Part shown: in pieces, positions 49,351 to 62,017 of the stretch | How the letters are laid out: each line of letters starts with the position of its first letter | Numbering within the stretch: the first letter of the stretch is position 1 | Source of the DNA: Avena insularis | Taxonomy: Eukaryota > Streptophyta > Magnoliopsida > Poales > Poaceae | DNA: 64,000 nt | Assembly: GCA_023614405.1 (NCBI GenBank) | Contig: CM042684.1 | Location: 473,441,650-473,505,649 of the forward strand | Reading direction: 5' to 3' | Position numbers and translations under genes: made by a program | The notes under the pieces: model-generated | What the model saw: only the letters and a program-made list of their open reading frames with translations | What the model was told of the DNA's origin: nothing | Databases searched by the model: none

Positions 49351-50939
49351 TGATGGCCCAAAATATATCGAGCTCGTTGGGGAACCCCAAGAGGAAGGTA
49401 TGATGAGCACAACAGCAAGTTTTCCCTCAGTTATGAAACCAAGGTTATCAATCCAGTAGGAGCAAGGAAACACCCCAAAGGTGTTGCTAGCTGAACTTTG
49501 GCAGGGCGCACTACCGGTGCCAGCAGCAACGTGGAGATCTGCACAACACAACCACAGAACTCTGCCCCCAACTTGCGATGAGGTTGTCAATCTCACCGGT
49601 TTTGCTAAAAACAAAGGATTAAATGTATCGAGTGGAAGAAAGTAATAGTTTGCAGAAAGTAAACATAAAGCAGTAAACAGTTGGTTGTAGATTGAAGATA
49701 AAAGAAAGGATCGGGGTCCATAGTTCACTAATGGTGGCTCTCCTTAAGATAGATGACATGTTGGGTGAACAAATTACAGCGGGGCAATTGACAAACATCA
49801 AGAAAGCATACAAGCATATACTACTCATCTTGACTCCTTTGAGACTTGATTGGGCATTACAACATTATAAATAGACCGCCATCCAACTGCATCTATGACT
49901 AATAATCCACCTTCAGGTTATCATCCGAACCCCCTCTAGTATTAAGTTGCAAGTAACGGATAATTGCATTACAATTAATTATGTAAAGTAAACAATACGA
50001 TTGTTCTATGAACAAAGGATTGTTGTTTTGTCCCTAGTAGCAACAACACATCTAGTACCTTAGAGATTTCTGTCACTTCCCGAGATTACTAGAGGCATGA
50101 ACCCACTATCGAGCATAAATACTAACTCTTGGAGTTGCTAGCATCTACTTGGCCGAGATAGCTACTAACAACGGAAAGCATGCAAGATCACAAATAACAA
50201 AGACATGATAGAATCAATAATCAATCTGAAATAGCATCTCAATATCCATCAGATCCCTGCAAACACAACATGTATTCATTACAAATAGATGATCTTGATC
50301 ATGAACGGAGCTCACAAGATCTAAACATGATAGCACAAAGGAGGAGAACCAGCCATCTAGCTACTACATGGACCCGTAGTCCAGAGATGAACTACTCACG
50401 CATCACACCGGAGGCTTGCATGATGATGAAGAAGGCCTCCAGGGTGAATTCCCCTCTCCGGCAGGGTGCCGGGAAGAGCTTCAGATCCCTCCCGATCTAG
50501 GGATGGAGATGACGGCGGCTACAGACTCTTTCGTGGAATTTTGATCAGGGTACTTAGGGTATCTTTATCGGAGGCAATATATAGGCGGAAGGAGGGGTGC
50601 ACAGGCGGCCAGACCACCCCCTGGCGCGGGCCAAGCCTGGCCGCGTGGCCAGGTGGTGTGGCCGGGTCCCAGCCCCTCTCCATCTCGTATTTTGGCTCCT
50701 GGTGTCCCTCGGTGAAAAACTGACTTTGGCTTTTGTCCTGTCCAATTCCGAGAATATTCATTTTCTGACTTTCCTGGAACCAAAAACAGCAGAAAATAGG
50801 TAGTTGGTGTTGTGGCTCTTGTTAATAGGTTAGTCCAAGAAATCATATGAAAAGTACTCCAAAGTGTGGACAAAACATAAGAAAGTAGATAAAACAAGCA
50901 TGGAACATCAAAAATTATGGATACGTTAGGAACGTATCA
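49351..50939 (-). repeat. LTR Y, minus copy
   Basis: 1589 bases, the reverse of 44583-46137 with moderate divergence. It begins TGATGGCCC and ends ACGTATCA on the plus strand. It is the 3' LTR of a minus-strand element, because the CTTGGGGATG polypurine tract adjoins at 50940-50949. Confidence 0.85.
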
Positions 50940-52437
50940 ACATCCCCAAGCTTAACTCCTGCTCGTCCTCAAGTAGGTAAGTCATAAAAAGAAAGAATAA
51001 TTTTTGAGGTGACATGCACCATCATAAACTTGATCAAAGTATTTGTAAAACATTGATAGCTGGGATCATAGTACTTCAATCAAAACATGAAAGACAAAGT
51101 TCTAACAATAAGGCAAAGCAACTAAGTTGCAACATGAAAACGCATAAACAAAAGATTCATGAATAACAATGCTTTGCAAGATGTTTGTTTGTTTCACATA
51201 AAGAAAACATAGCATAGTGGCATTCAGCTTGTCCCTCATAGAATAGCAAACATAAATGCATAGGACACCTTCAACTTTCATAAGAGTGACTAGATACAAA
51301 TAGTTTAAAACAAGCAATATCAAAGCTATGCATCAATCAACAAGTCTTGGGACAATGCACATAGAACTAAGAATGGCAACTATGCTCTCAAAGTAGGTGC
51401 ATAAAGATAGAAGGTGGAGACTCAACATAAAAGTAAAAGAAAGGCCTTCATAGAAGGAAGTAGGGATTCAAGTCTCATAATGAGCTTCTAAAAATTATGG
51501 TACTTATTAGCTTCCAGCTCGCATTGCCCCTATCATAAGCATCTTGAAGGTGATTAAGGTTAAAGTGACACAACTAAGTGGATATGCCTGACAAGTTATA
51601 AACCGGAGTCTCATGCCCCTTACTTACGAAAACCGAACCTCATGCTACTAAACTTTAGTCACAAGTAAGCTCTTGTCATTGTAAGTACATATGTATCATA
51701 AATAACTGCCAACGAGGTACCCCTTGTACATGATACCGGAGCTATCCCATAATCAAAATGACAAGGCAAGCAGACAATGAGAATCTCAGCGATATTTTTT
51801 ATTTGCTATTTGCATAGGTTTTTTTATTGAGGATGCTTCATAGAGTGCTCATTATGGTTATGATGCAAGTTTCCACCATGATTAGGCATGTAGGCTAGCG
51901 GCCCAGGCGTTTCTCTAACACACATATGAACTCCATGATCTTACAAGTTCCCCTTTTATTTCACACCACCGGGATCCATAAGCAAAAGAACATGATATCA
52001 ACGGGGTACAAAGTACATGTGCAATGTTGAAAGCGTTCCCCATGATACATGGTTCTGCTAACTTCAACTTATAAAGCGCAAGAATATACGCAACAAAGAT
52101 GGACGTAATGGTTCAAGTTTATTAAATGCAAGAAAGTAAAGTGTGCCATCAAGTTCGTGAGAGCTTTAATCACTAGTTTTCTCATAACAAGTTTAATTCG
52201 TAAGGTAGACAAAAACATGAATATACTTGGAATAGCATATGCTAATAGGTAGGTATCATGGACTCTTTGGAATAACATCGTTTAAGGAATTGGATGCATG
52301 AGTGGAACTCACACTTGGTTGCAGAGGCTAGAAAAAGACTGGGAGCGACCAACTAAGAGAGAAATAATGGCCATAATCATGCATATCTACAAAACATCAT
52401 TGATCAAAGCATAAAGTGATACTACAAGTTGAAAACT
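50940..52437 (-). mobile_element. 3' internal part of the minus-strand LTR Y element
   Basis: It starts with the polypurine tract (reverse of CATCCCCAAG) and continues as AT-rich noncoding internal sequence. No gag or pol was recognised. It ends against LTR X at 52438, so the 5' part of this element is missing or displaced. Confidence 0.65.
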
Positions 52438-53246
52438 TGTCGTGGTGGTGGTACAACAGATGCCATGGATAGGCTAAAGATGGGGACAATGTGTGCTAGG
52501 GGAATCCAGGGAGGGAGAGCATGGTGATTCCACACACGGAAGTTCTTGTATATTCTCAATCAATGGTGTTTTCAAGTACTCTTGAGGCTCTTAGCAAGAA
52601 GGAGACAATGTCTCTTACCCCCTACCAACTAGCCCTAGAGTTCTACCTTAGACTGAGAATGATTCCTCTATTTGCCGTCCTCCCTCTCTATGGAGGCCCT
52701 GATGCTCCTTATATAGGGGAGCCCGGGTTACAATTCTAGGGCACAGGTGGTAGCATATTGTACGAATATGCTCCTTCCCTAAAGCAGATGCTTCTTTATT
52801 CTTCTTTAACGGCTCGTCCGGGCTTTGGACGTAACCCGCAACATCATCCTTGTCTTTTGGCGTCACGGGCTACGTCATTCGGCTTTGCCTGCGTCACCTT
52901 GGTCTGTGACCTGCTGGTCCTCTCCTTTACTTTACTTTGCTCATGCTTCAGCTAATAAAGCCACCTTTTGACCAGCGGGGAATTCCTTCTCTTTGAAGCC
53001 AAGATAATCCGGCTAGCATATAGCTAATCCGGCCTACCCAATTACCTACAAAATAGATAGGCATGGTCGGCATAGATCTTATGCCAGCCGGGCCATTGTC
53101 AAGGAAATGCCCCATGGGCCGGGCCACACCGTGATTCGGCCTGCCTTGAGGTGACCCGGTCAGCACTTTGCTTTCACCGTGCCGTACCCCGGCTAACTCG
53201 ACCCTTATACCCTGGCGTTGCCCTACCCGGGGGTATCCCCCCAACA
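52438..53246 (-). repeat. LTR X, complete copy
   Basis: 809 bases: TGTTGGGGGGATACCC on the minus strand to CCACGACA. CTCCTTATATAGGGGAGCCC near 52710 is a promoter-like box. To its right, 53247-53262 reads on the minus strand as CTTCGGGGACTAA, a polypurine tract. It is therefore the 3' LTR of a minus-strand gypsy element whose antisense ORF follows. Confidence 0.82.
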
Positions 53247-53807
53247 TTAGTCCCCGAAGTTGGTGCGGTCTTAGCAACTTTTTAGTTGTTAAGGCCGCAG
53301 TAGGTTCCCATATTCGAATCTTTTATTCCCTGGGCCGAGTTATCTCGTAGCCCGGAGTTTCTTTTCTTGCGATCCTTTCGCTCTTTCCGGGTTATTCCTC
53401 ATTGGCTAGGTATTTTGTTTGCTTTTCCGGGTTTCTTTTCCTTCTCTCTTACGCTTCTCCACATCCTACGTGGAGGGTAATCATCATTTGCCTCATTTTA
53501 AGGGCCATGCGCATTTACCGCGCCGTTTACTATCGCTGTGTCAGGCATAACTGCTGTAAACGTCCCATCACTGCAGCGCCTCGTTAACTGTAACGCCATG
53601 TCCCGTCATGGGATCATTTGCTCCCGTGGCCCCTCTTGTGGCCTTGCTCCGATTGGTTGCTTGGGCCGCATACACGCTCGCTGCATGCGGCATGCCACTC
53701 GCAAAGGATCCCACGACGCGCGTGGCACGGTTAAGTAGAGGGTGCGGTGCACTCCCAGGGGAAGTTCCCCCATTCGCGCCGCGCTCCATTGCTCTCTCTC
53801 TTTCACT
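53247..53807. other. Polypurine tract and leader of the second antisense ORF
   Basis: After the tract (53247-53262) there is GC-rich leader-like sequence with no supported gene, matching the layout seen before 24260 in element A. Confidence 0.5.
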
Positions 53808-55988
53808 ATGACTCTGCCGCCGCCGGTTTTCTTCTCCACGAGCGCCACTGCGACCATGCTCCGGCGGTATTTCACGCCAGCGCCACCGTTTCCAGTGCCA
53901 ATCTCCACCACGGGGCCTTGCGCTTCACGTTTCCCCTCTTCCGGCTACCATTATTCCAATTACCCTCTTGAGAGCTTCGATCTCACCATGACTAAGGCAG
54001 AAGCTTCGATGGTGGCGCAATAGGAGGAAGGGACGGAGGGCCGCGAGCGCCGATACTGGGATGGCTCCATCGCCCACGAGGAGGACCTGGCTTGGCTCTA
54101 CGCCTCCTGTCGCATCCCCGCCGGCGTCGCCTGCCGCCTTCCTGCCGGTGAGATTACTCCTACCCCCAAATCTGGGGAATACGTGGTTTTCTTGTCGCAT
54201 TTCCAACGTGGCTTCGGCCTTCCCACCTCTGATTTCTTCTTCGATTTCATCTCTACCTACAAATTGCAACCGCATCATCTTCCCGCAAATACTATCACCT
54301 CTCTATCCTCTTTTACCTTCGGCATTGAGGGATATATCAGCCTCTGGCTAACCAAAGAACTTTGGATCAAGTTCTTTGGTTTGCGGAGGAATGTGGTTCC
54401 GGACAAGGAGCATGCCCTGGAGGACAAACACTTGACCCAATGTGGCGCCGCCTCCATCTCGCCCCGAAAACATTCCGTCTCCCCCCAGATCACGGGGCTC
54501 GAATCTTGCAAGGGTTGGGCCCGGGCCTTCTTCTACGTATGGAACACCACCAAGGAGGACCAGATCCGGCTGCTCCCCTTCAGACTCGGTCCTCCAGACA
54601 CCTCGCGATGGGAAAGCATTCCCAAGCGCACCATGGCCCAGGCGAATCAAGTGGCTCGCCGGATCACGGAGCTGCTAAAGGAGCATCTCCGGGGGGAGGA
54701 TATCATGATCACTTTCCTCCACAGCCGGATCTCCCCCCTCCAGAAGCGAGCCCACAAGATCTGCTACCTTAGCGGTCCTCTTGACCCTCACCGGACCTCC
54801 TCTTTTGAGCTAGATAACTCGGCAGTTTACCGCCGGGTTAAGGCCATCTTCAACATGGAGAAGGAGTTCTCTAAGGCCTGGGAGTGGGGACTTGAGCCCT
54901 TCACTCGCGTCAACCCTCCTCCAAAGGTAAGTTAACCTTCTTTTGTTATCTGGATTTTCTTTGTATGTTGATTTCCCTTTGTAACTTGGCGATTATTCTT
55001 TCAGAAATTTCTCCAGCAACCGTTGGAGGATGGCGAGGTTCTGGCCAGCAAGTAGTTGGAGGACCCCCCTGAGGGAGACGAGGTGGAGACTGACCCTGAG
55101 GCCTTCTTGCCTGCCCCGGACGTCGTCAAACGCAGCGCTGGTAAGGCCTCTTCTCTAAGGGATTGGCCAGACGATGATGATTCGGACATTGAGGTCCTTG
55201 AGGTACTTGATCCGGTTCTTATTTCTTATTTGCATCTGGCTTATGTTCGAATGTTCAGCTAACCCGGACGCTCAGGTCCATGAGGTTCCTCCGCTTGCCA
55301 CCGGTGGCCCGGCCCCCCTTCCTGAAGCTGCAGCTACCCGGCAGCTTGAGGCGCCGCCCAAGAAGAGGCAAAAGAAGTCCGGGGTTAAACCCTCGGCCAA
55401 GCCTGCCACCAAGAGCACAGTCCAGAGGGCACCCAAACCTTGGGCTCCTCCTACCGTTGACGAGTAAGTCTTTGTAGCATTGCTACTTCAGATTCTTCCA
55501 TTGCTTGCCTTAGCCTCTGGTTGGTTCTTTCTTTTTGACTGGCTGTCCTTCCTTTTTTCTAGAGCTTCTGTGGACATCTCCTAGAGCGGTTCCGGCATAG
55601 CCTCCCCACTCAGGAGCGATCCCTCTCCCCCCGCAACGATGATCATCGTCCGCTTAGCCCTATTCATGAGGGTTCTGCGGCCACGCCTAACCAGAGTCCA
55701 TCTTGTCAAGAGGAGGACAACGTCGACGCGGGGGGTAGTGGGCCGGATCTGGATACGGCAATGCTGGATCTGCCCAGCTCCTTGGCCTCTGTGCCCAACG
55801 TTGAGGCGCCAGCTTCATCGATGCCGCCCCAGTATCCTAGTACCAGCAACAGCAACAGCAACACCAGCAACACCACCAGCAGCAGCAACAACAACACCAG
55901 CATCAGCAACACCAGCACCAACACCAGCAGCAACAGCACCAGCAGCAACAGCAACAACAGCCGCAGCAAGAGCCTCCAAGCCTCCTAA
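53808..55988 (+). pseudogene. Second antisense intron-bearing ORF, gypsy-type transposon family
   Basis: The frame opens at 53808 (another Met in frame at 53991, MTKAEASMVAQ) and meets a TAG at 54021. It then stays open to a donor at 54927 (AAAG/GTAAGT). The conserved domain reads EYVVFLSHFQRGFGLP, FISTYKLQPHHLPANTI and SLWLTKELWIKFFGLRR. Exon 2 from 55005 carries a TAG at 55051-55053, then an acidic stretch. A later exon is Lys-rich (KKRQKKSGVKPSAKP), and the end is a CAG/CAA/CAC tract. The ORF is more complete at its start than the one at 24260. It stops exactly at the right-arm breakpoint, so its true end is unknown. Confidence 0.68.
55841..55970 (+). repeat. CAG/CAA/CAC tract, Gln/His-rich in one frame
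   Basis: About 130 bases of CAG, CAA and CAC triplets. Read from 55841 they give a Gln/His run, in the other frames Ser/Asn or Ala/Thr. A TAG precedes the Gln/His frame at 55838-55840, which could also be a splice acceptor end. The Ser/Asn frame runs from 55761 and ends at TAA 55986-55988. Confidence 0.85.
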
Positions 55989-56335
55989 GGTAAGTGAATT
56001 GAAGTAAATCAGCATTGGCCCTCTGTTTCTCCAAGAGATCATGCTCTGTGACAACTTGAGGGGGTTTATTTGGACACGACAATTTTCAGTGCAGCCTAAC
56101 CCTGGCTACTGATAGATGCATCTTGATACTTGATCAGACAAGAACAAATACTCTAGTACGGAGTACTGCATAATTTAAACGTGTGAATGCATTATACAGA
56201 GAAACATCAAATTGTCGGTTATGCAAGTACGCCATTTTTGTCGAAACAGCAGGATGTTGCTTTCAGATTTGTAAGCTTATATGTTTTCTTTTAGATAACA
56301 AAATGTGTAATATGTTATTTGTTTCCTACTTGCAG

Positions 56336-56738
56336 CTGTGGATACTGTGGCTATGAATTGAACTTGAGCTCCTCGACACGAAACACCGCAAACATTGGAT
56401 CGAAGTACGGGAAGCAGATCAGGAAAGGCGTTATCTCCTTCTTTGCCATCGACGAGGGCCGGTTCACACAGACCGACGAGGTGAGCTGCACGCCGTACTT
56501 CCGCTCGAGGTGTTCCTGGGGTTTCTTCAGAAACAGGACACGGCTGCTCTGCCGCAAGTGCGGCGCTCATATCGGGAGCTCTTACGAGGACGAGGACTCC
56601 GCCTTGTATGATAGCTTAGATGACACCCAGACGAGCTCACAGGGCAGCAGCAGCGTGTCTAGCAGAAAGAAATATGTTATCAAGATCAATGCGCTGCAGC
56701 CCTCGTCCGATGACTCTGCTGTTCCCTTCACTCTATGA
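56336..56738 (+). pseudogene. Zinc-ribbon gene copy lacking exon 1
   Basis: Exon 2 is intact, with the acceptor TTGCAG at 56330-56335, and translates identically to the left copy up to its stop at 56738. Both CxxC pairs are present. Exon 1, its donor and the promoter are missing because the arm ends at 55989. Upstream now lies the second antisense ORF on the same strand, with AG/GTAAGT at 55988-55994. Splicing from there to 56336 would keep phase 2 and restore the same Ser codon. Without such use the copy is dead. Confidence 0.85.
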
Positions 56739-58126
56739 CAGCAACCTCAACTACTGCAGTGTGTGCCTTGAAAAGCACCGTTGATCATTTGCTCTACTCT
56801 ACCAGACGTGTGAATCGGGTAAATGCAGCATCAAGAGCTCCATACTGCTTAGAGCTACCTAGCTTCAGTCGTCTTGCCACCTGTAGTTGATAGTGATTTT
56901 TCAAAAAAAAATCTGCACAGGTATACATGTATATATTTGTAACACGACTGTTGAATTTTGGCTGCGTTAATATTACAACATGAGAGGGTCTTTTGTTGTG
57001 TATCCTCTAGCTGTATCAAGTGTTCAGTTTCATGATACCTGTTGCTGAACTTGTTCATATTGAAGGGACAAACCTGTAGGCATCATGACAAAAATGTATT
57101 GAAATGCTGTGATCTGTCTACTGAATTTTGTCTATCGAAATGGTAAAGGTTATCTTCAGTTACTCTGCAAGGAGCAGACTTTGTTGTACAAAAGTGTACT
57201 TAAGCCAGACAACAAGAACGGTCACCAATTCACCGTGAAGATCGATTTTTTTTTCTATTTGAGCTGTTTTAGGAATTCGAATAGTATTCACTAGAAACTA
57301 GACATACTACATCATGCATCAACACTGATCTTCCTTTATCCATTGCTTACAAGAGTTGACCTGTACTTCAGGTTCTGTCATTGCTCTCTGGAATTTTGCA
57401 ATTTTTAGTTGGCACCTCCCAAATGGAAAATCGTTTGTACAGAAGTGACCCTACTAATACACTGTTGAGATCAGGTACCTGGTTTTCACAAGATTTGAGG
57501 TGAAGTTATTGTCACTTAAAATAACCTCCTAGTACAGATCATTAGTACTAAAAATTGCAAGATAATTAGAACCACAAGGCAAGCTGCTATGAATTCCGAA
57601 TTAGTACCAAAGCTAGTGTTGTCCAAGCAATAAAGGCTGCTGAATCACTAAACAGAGAAACCACAAGATGATTTGGCAAATTGCGAGATCTTCTCGTTAC
57701 AGGGTATCCTGCAAATTTGTTTATCTTGGAACTTCAGAGGTGAACCGTGGCTCTCTTTATTTTTTGTCAGAAGGAACCATGGCTCTTCTCTGAAAAATTC
57801 AGACTCGATATAACATAGCAGGTTATTGACTTTGCAAACTACAGAAGAAACAGCAATCGTCACAGGTACATATTCAGGCAGCAGAGCCAATAACTCACAC
57901 AAGAGAAGGACAGCATTTGCACAGAAACAAGTCAGACTTCCGAAATTCAGATCCGAACAATTTTGTTCCATGATTTCACGATACAGATCGATTTAAACAG
58001 GGAACTAAACAGGGCGGGTGGATTTCATCCCATCTAAACATTCTTGACCGCAAGACTCGTGAGCACAGGCGGACAAGACACATCGGAATCTGCAGCAGGC
58101 GGCGTCGACGAAGAAGAAGACGGCCT
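56739..58126. other. Intergenic, mirror of 2261-3642
   Basis: No gene seen. It differs from the left arm by a few small indels, for example three bases near 57519. Confidence 0.6.
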
Positions 58127-58849
<723 letters not shown>

Positions 58850-58907
58850 TTACCAATTGAATCAATAAAAACTCTGTGTGTTAAAGAAATACAGCAGGAA
58901 AAAAGTA

Positions 58908-59024
58908 CTCCCTCCAGTCTATATTATTGTTCTCAACTTTACGTAGATTCGGATGTATCTAGTTAAGTATTTAGATGCATTCGTATCTAGACAAAGTTAA
59001 AAACAATAATATGCACCGGAGGGA
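58908..59024. mobile_element. Stowaway-type MITE, right copy
   Basis: Mirror of 1362-1484, flanked by TA at 58906-58907 and 59025-59026. It is about six bases shorter, mainly from the loss of about five bases near GCATCTA in the centre, or a gain in the left copy. Confidence 0.88.
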
Positions 59025-59678
59025 GTAGAGAAAATTCCTTATTTGATACTCGCTTAAAATCGGCTTTCTTATTTGACACTAGAAAAAAACTTCTTCCCAT
59101 TTTGACATCTAAACATGATTTTGTTCCTAACATGACACCGTTGTTGGTTGCGTTAGTCGGTTCCGTCAGTCATTCTTTTATTGGACCAAAATACCCTTCT
59201 GTATGTAATCGATCGATAAGGAGCTGATCGATCCCAACCTCTCACTCCGTCTCTTTCCCTAGAAGCTGAACCCTATCTGCGTGACACGTTGGCTCAAACC
59301 GGAGGTGTCGATGGCGGCTGAGTGAAGGGCCATGTAAGGAATGGAGGTTCTTGGTGGGTATAGCCCGCGACAAGGCGGCATGAGCGACAGGCAGCGGCAA
59401 TGTGAATGATGGCGAGCTGAGGCAAAGAAGCGGCAATGGCCGGCACATCCGGCAAGGGCGGCCAAGGCCCGTCCGTCGAGCATGCATCAGCGAGCTCCCC
59501 TGCTGGAGACGGGTGAGTCTTCTTTTTTCTGTTCGTTAGAGCTACAGTTTGAGTGTAGTTTCAAGCAAGCATCTATATCTTATTTGTAAGAACTATGGGC
59601 ATCATTAGCACAATTGTAAGAAGGATAACCCAGATGACATTGATGCAATGTTGGCAGTGAGGTAATATAGATTTAATC
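59025..59678. other. No gene seen; mirror of the divergent patch
   Basis: Bases about 59256-59470 correspond to the poorly aligning left-arm stretch; the remainder matches closely. Confidence 0.55.
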
Positions 59679-60208
59679 TTGTACTATTTATTTTATAATG
59701 AACTATACATGTTTACTGCTATTCTTATTTATTACTCATGCAAAGAACCGTCAAAGAAGAAGATAAAGGCCATGAAAGGAAATGAGTCAACTATTGTGTC
59801 TTGCATGGATGAAGCACCAACACGTCTTTTCCACCAAGGTAGCAATTGGGAGGAAGCACCAGATGATGAGGAGAAAGAAGACATGGATGATTACCTTGAT
59901 TCAATTCCAGAAGCACAGAATCCACATGACTATGAAGAACTGGTAAGAAAAGGAGATGAAGAGCCTCCACCAATTGAATTGAAACAACTTCCAGACGATA
60001 TGAGGTATGAGTTTTTAGATAATGAAAATAAATGTCCTGTTATTATTAGCAAGAATCTATCGGAAATCGAAACAAATAAACTCATTTCAGTTTTGGTTAA
60101 GCATCGTGAAGCCTTTAGATACACACCGAGTGATATTAAAGGAATAGATCCATCTATCGTAACACATAAGATTACCATGCTTGATGATGTTGAACCTGTA
60201 GTAGATAC
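59679..60208 (+). pseudogene. Athila-type remnant, right copy
   Basis: Same content as 164-693, on the plus strand. The open frame runs on without a stop into the antisense of the LTR fragment and integrase to 60533, but that extension has no coding meaning. The natural sequence is cut at 60208 by the LTR end. Confidence 0.6.
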
Positions 60209-60290
60209 TGACGAGGGTTTAACTCATCAATGCCCATTGTTATGGACTTGGGTTTTGGAGAAGGAGGGAGTGCTGGAGACATCTATCGGC
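60209..60290 (-). repeat. 82-bp LTR terminus of element C
   Basis: It starts TGACGAGGGTTTAAC, the exact terminus of the Tat-type LTRs. The adjoining GATAC (60204-60208) would be the target duplication; its partner lies outside the window. The rest of the LTR and the 3' internal region are deleted up to integrase. Confidence 0.85.
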
Positions 60291-60979
60291 TTGTTCGAGT
60301 GGCCGGAGGAGTCGCTTCTTGATGCCGCCGCAGACGAGCCCGTTCGCCTTTTCAACCTGACCGTTGGTCTGTGGATGTGCTACCGAGGCGTAGCTGATGT
60401 TGATTCTCAGATTCTCACAGAATTCTTGGAACTCCTTGGATGTGAAGTTTGTTCCATTGTCTGTGATGATGCTGTGTGGCACTCCGAAGCAGAAGACGAT
60501 GGACTCGAAGAACTTGACTGCACTGTGTCCTGATTGATTGGTCACTAGCATGGCCTCTATCCACTTGGTGAACTTGTCGACTGCCACCAGGAGGTAGACG
60601 TAACCTCCTCGTGAGGACTTGGGGAGCTTGCCGACCATGTCGAGTCCCCATTACGCGCGAAGGGCCAGGCCAATGGGATTGGCCGGAGCTCTGCGCCAGG
60701 TGCGTGCGTCTTGTCCGCGAATCGTTGACACGCGTTGCATTTCTGGACGATGTCCTTCGCGTCGCGCATGGTCAGAGGCCAAGAGAACCAACCCAGCAGA
60801 GCTTTGGCCACGAGGCGATCGCCAGCGTGTTCCCTCATGGATGTCGAGAGCGGCTCTTCCATCAGCCGTGGAGACGCATCGCTGGAGTACTCCTGTGATG
60901 CTGCGCTTGTATAGTTCGCCGTTGATAACAGCGAATGCCTTGGATCGCCGCGCGATGTGTCGTGCATCGGTCGGGTCAT
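60291..60979 (-). pseudogene. Element C integrase, truncated
   Basis: The zinc finger CNACQRFADK and the core MVGKLPKSSRGGYVYLLVAV, ITDNGTNF and HPQTNGQVEKANG (catalytic Glu) are all present. A frameshift near 60640 breaks it between zinc finger and core. The C-terminal domain is missing: after PLEQA the frame enters LTR sequence. Confidence 0.8.
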
Positions 60980-61590
60980 CCGGTAGCCTTTTGCTGAGGA
61001 GGTACGTGATGTCTGCGAGAGTCGGATGATTCGATCATCATGACGCTCATTGGTCCTTTGAGTCTTGTATCCAGCTCTAGGTCGTCAAGTGACATTGGCT
61101 CATTGGGTGGCGTAGCCCCCGAGTCCGTTGTTGCGCTTGTTTTCTTCTCGGCTGCCTTTGGCTTGACGGAGCGTTCGCGGTCAAGCGCCGAAATACCCGT
61201 GGTATGGGGGCGAGTAGAGCCTATGTTGGCGAGTGTGTCCGCCTCTTCATTGCTTTCACGGCCTATGTGCCGCCTCAGCCGTCAAGTCCCTTCGAGTGTG
61301 TCGAGAGGTCGCGGTGGCGATCATGTTGTCGTTCGGTCGTCGCACTCATGCATTGTTTGGTTGACGACCAACTTGGAGTCGCCAGATATAATGAGCCTTT
61401 TGGCGCCGCAGTGCTTTTGCCATCCTCATCCCGTGTAGCGGGGCCTCATATTCAACCGTTGTTGGAGGCGGTGAGCGCATTCGCGGGATGTACTTCAGCT
61501 TGTCCCTTGAGGTGATGTCGATGACACCGCACCGCCCGGCCCTTCCGCTTGGATCCATCGAAGTGCATTGTACAGAGGTAGGACATATCT
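60980..61590 (-). pseudogene. Element C archaeal-type RNase H, broken
   Basis: It begins MHFDGSKRKG and is then shifted. Pieces corresponding to ASNNEAEYEALLHGMRMAKA, GDSKLVVNQ and the ESNEEADTLA end can be recognised in different frames. It has several small deletions relative to element A. Confidence 0.65.
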
Positions 61591-62017
61591 GGTTTGTCAG
61601 GGAGCTGGTTCTCCATCCAGTGCACGAGGAAGTCAGGAAGAACTTGCGACTTGATTGCGTCGCGCTTTTCGTATGTAATGTCTCGTGGAGACAATTCTAT
61701 TCCCCAAAGCGCGACTCGTCCTGTGGCGTCGGGGTTATTGAGGATATGCCCCAACGGGGTGTCGTTGACCACCACGATCAGGTGTTCCTGGAAGTAATGG
61801 CACAGTCGCTGGGCGGTCATGAAGACGCCGTACGCCAGCTTCTGGTAGTGCGGGTACCGCTGTTTTGTTGGTGTGAGGACCTCGCTAAGGTAGTATACTG
61901 GACGCTGTACCCCGTGGACCTTGTATTCCTCGGCTCGCTCGACGACGAGAACTGTGCTGACCACCTGGTTGGTGGCGGAGATATATAGCAACAGTGGTTC
62001 CCTTTCTCGTGGGGTTA
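61591..62017 (-). CDS. Element C gypsy-type RNase H domain
   Basis: An open stretch with RPVYYLSEVLTPTKQRYPHY, a YGVFMTAQRLCHYFQEH segment and GVVNDTPL-like sequence, ending in FLVHWMENQLPDKP. This is the ordinary Ty3/gypsy RNase H that directly follows RT. With the second RNase H downstream it shows the two-RNase-H layout of Tat elements. Confidence 0.72.

Noticed and set aside
55639..56007. Ala/Thr-rich 122-codon protein
   Set aside because: Alternative reading of the CAG/CAA/CAC tract that runs through the breakpoint and stops in the intron.
59679..60533. A single 284-codon gene on the plus strand
   Set aside because: Its last 108 codons are the antisense of the LTR terminus and of integrase. 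The frame is open by chance, and the left-arm version stops earlier.
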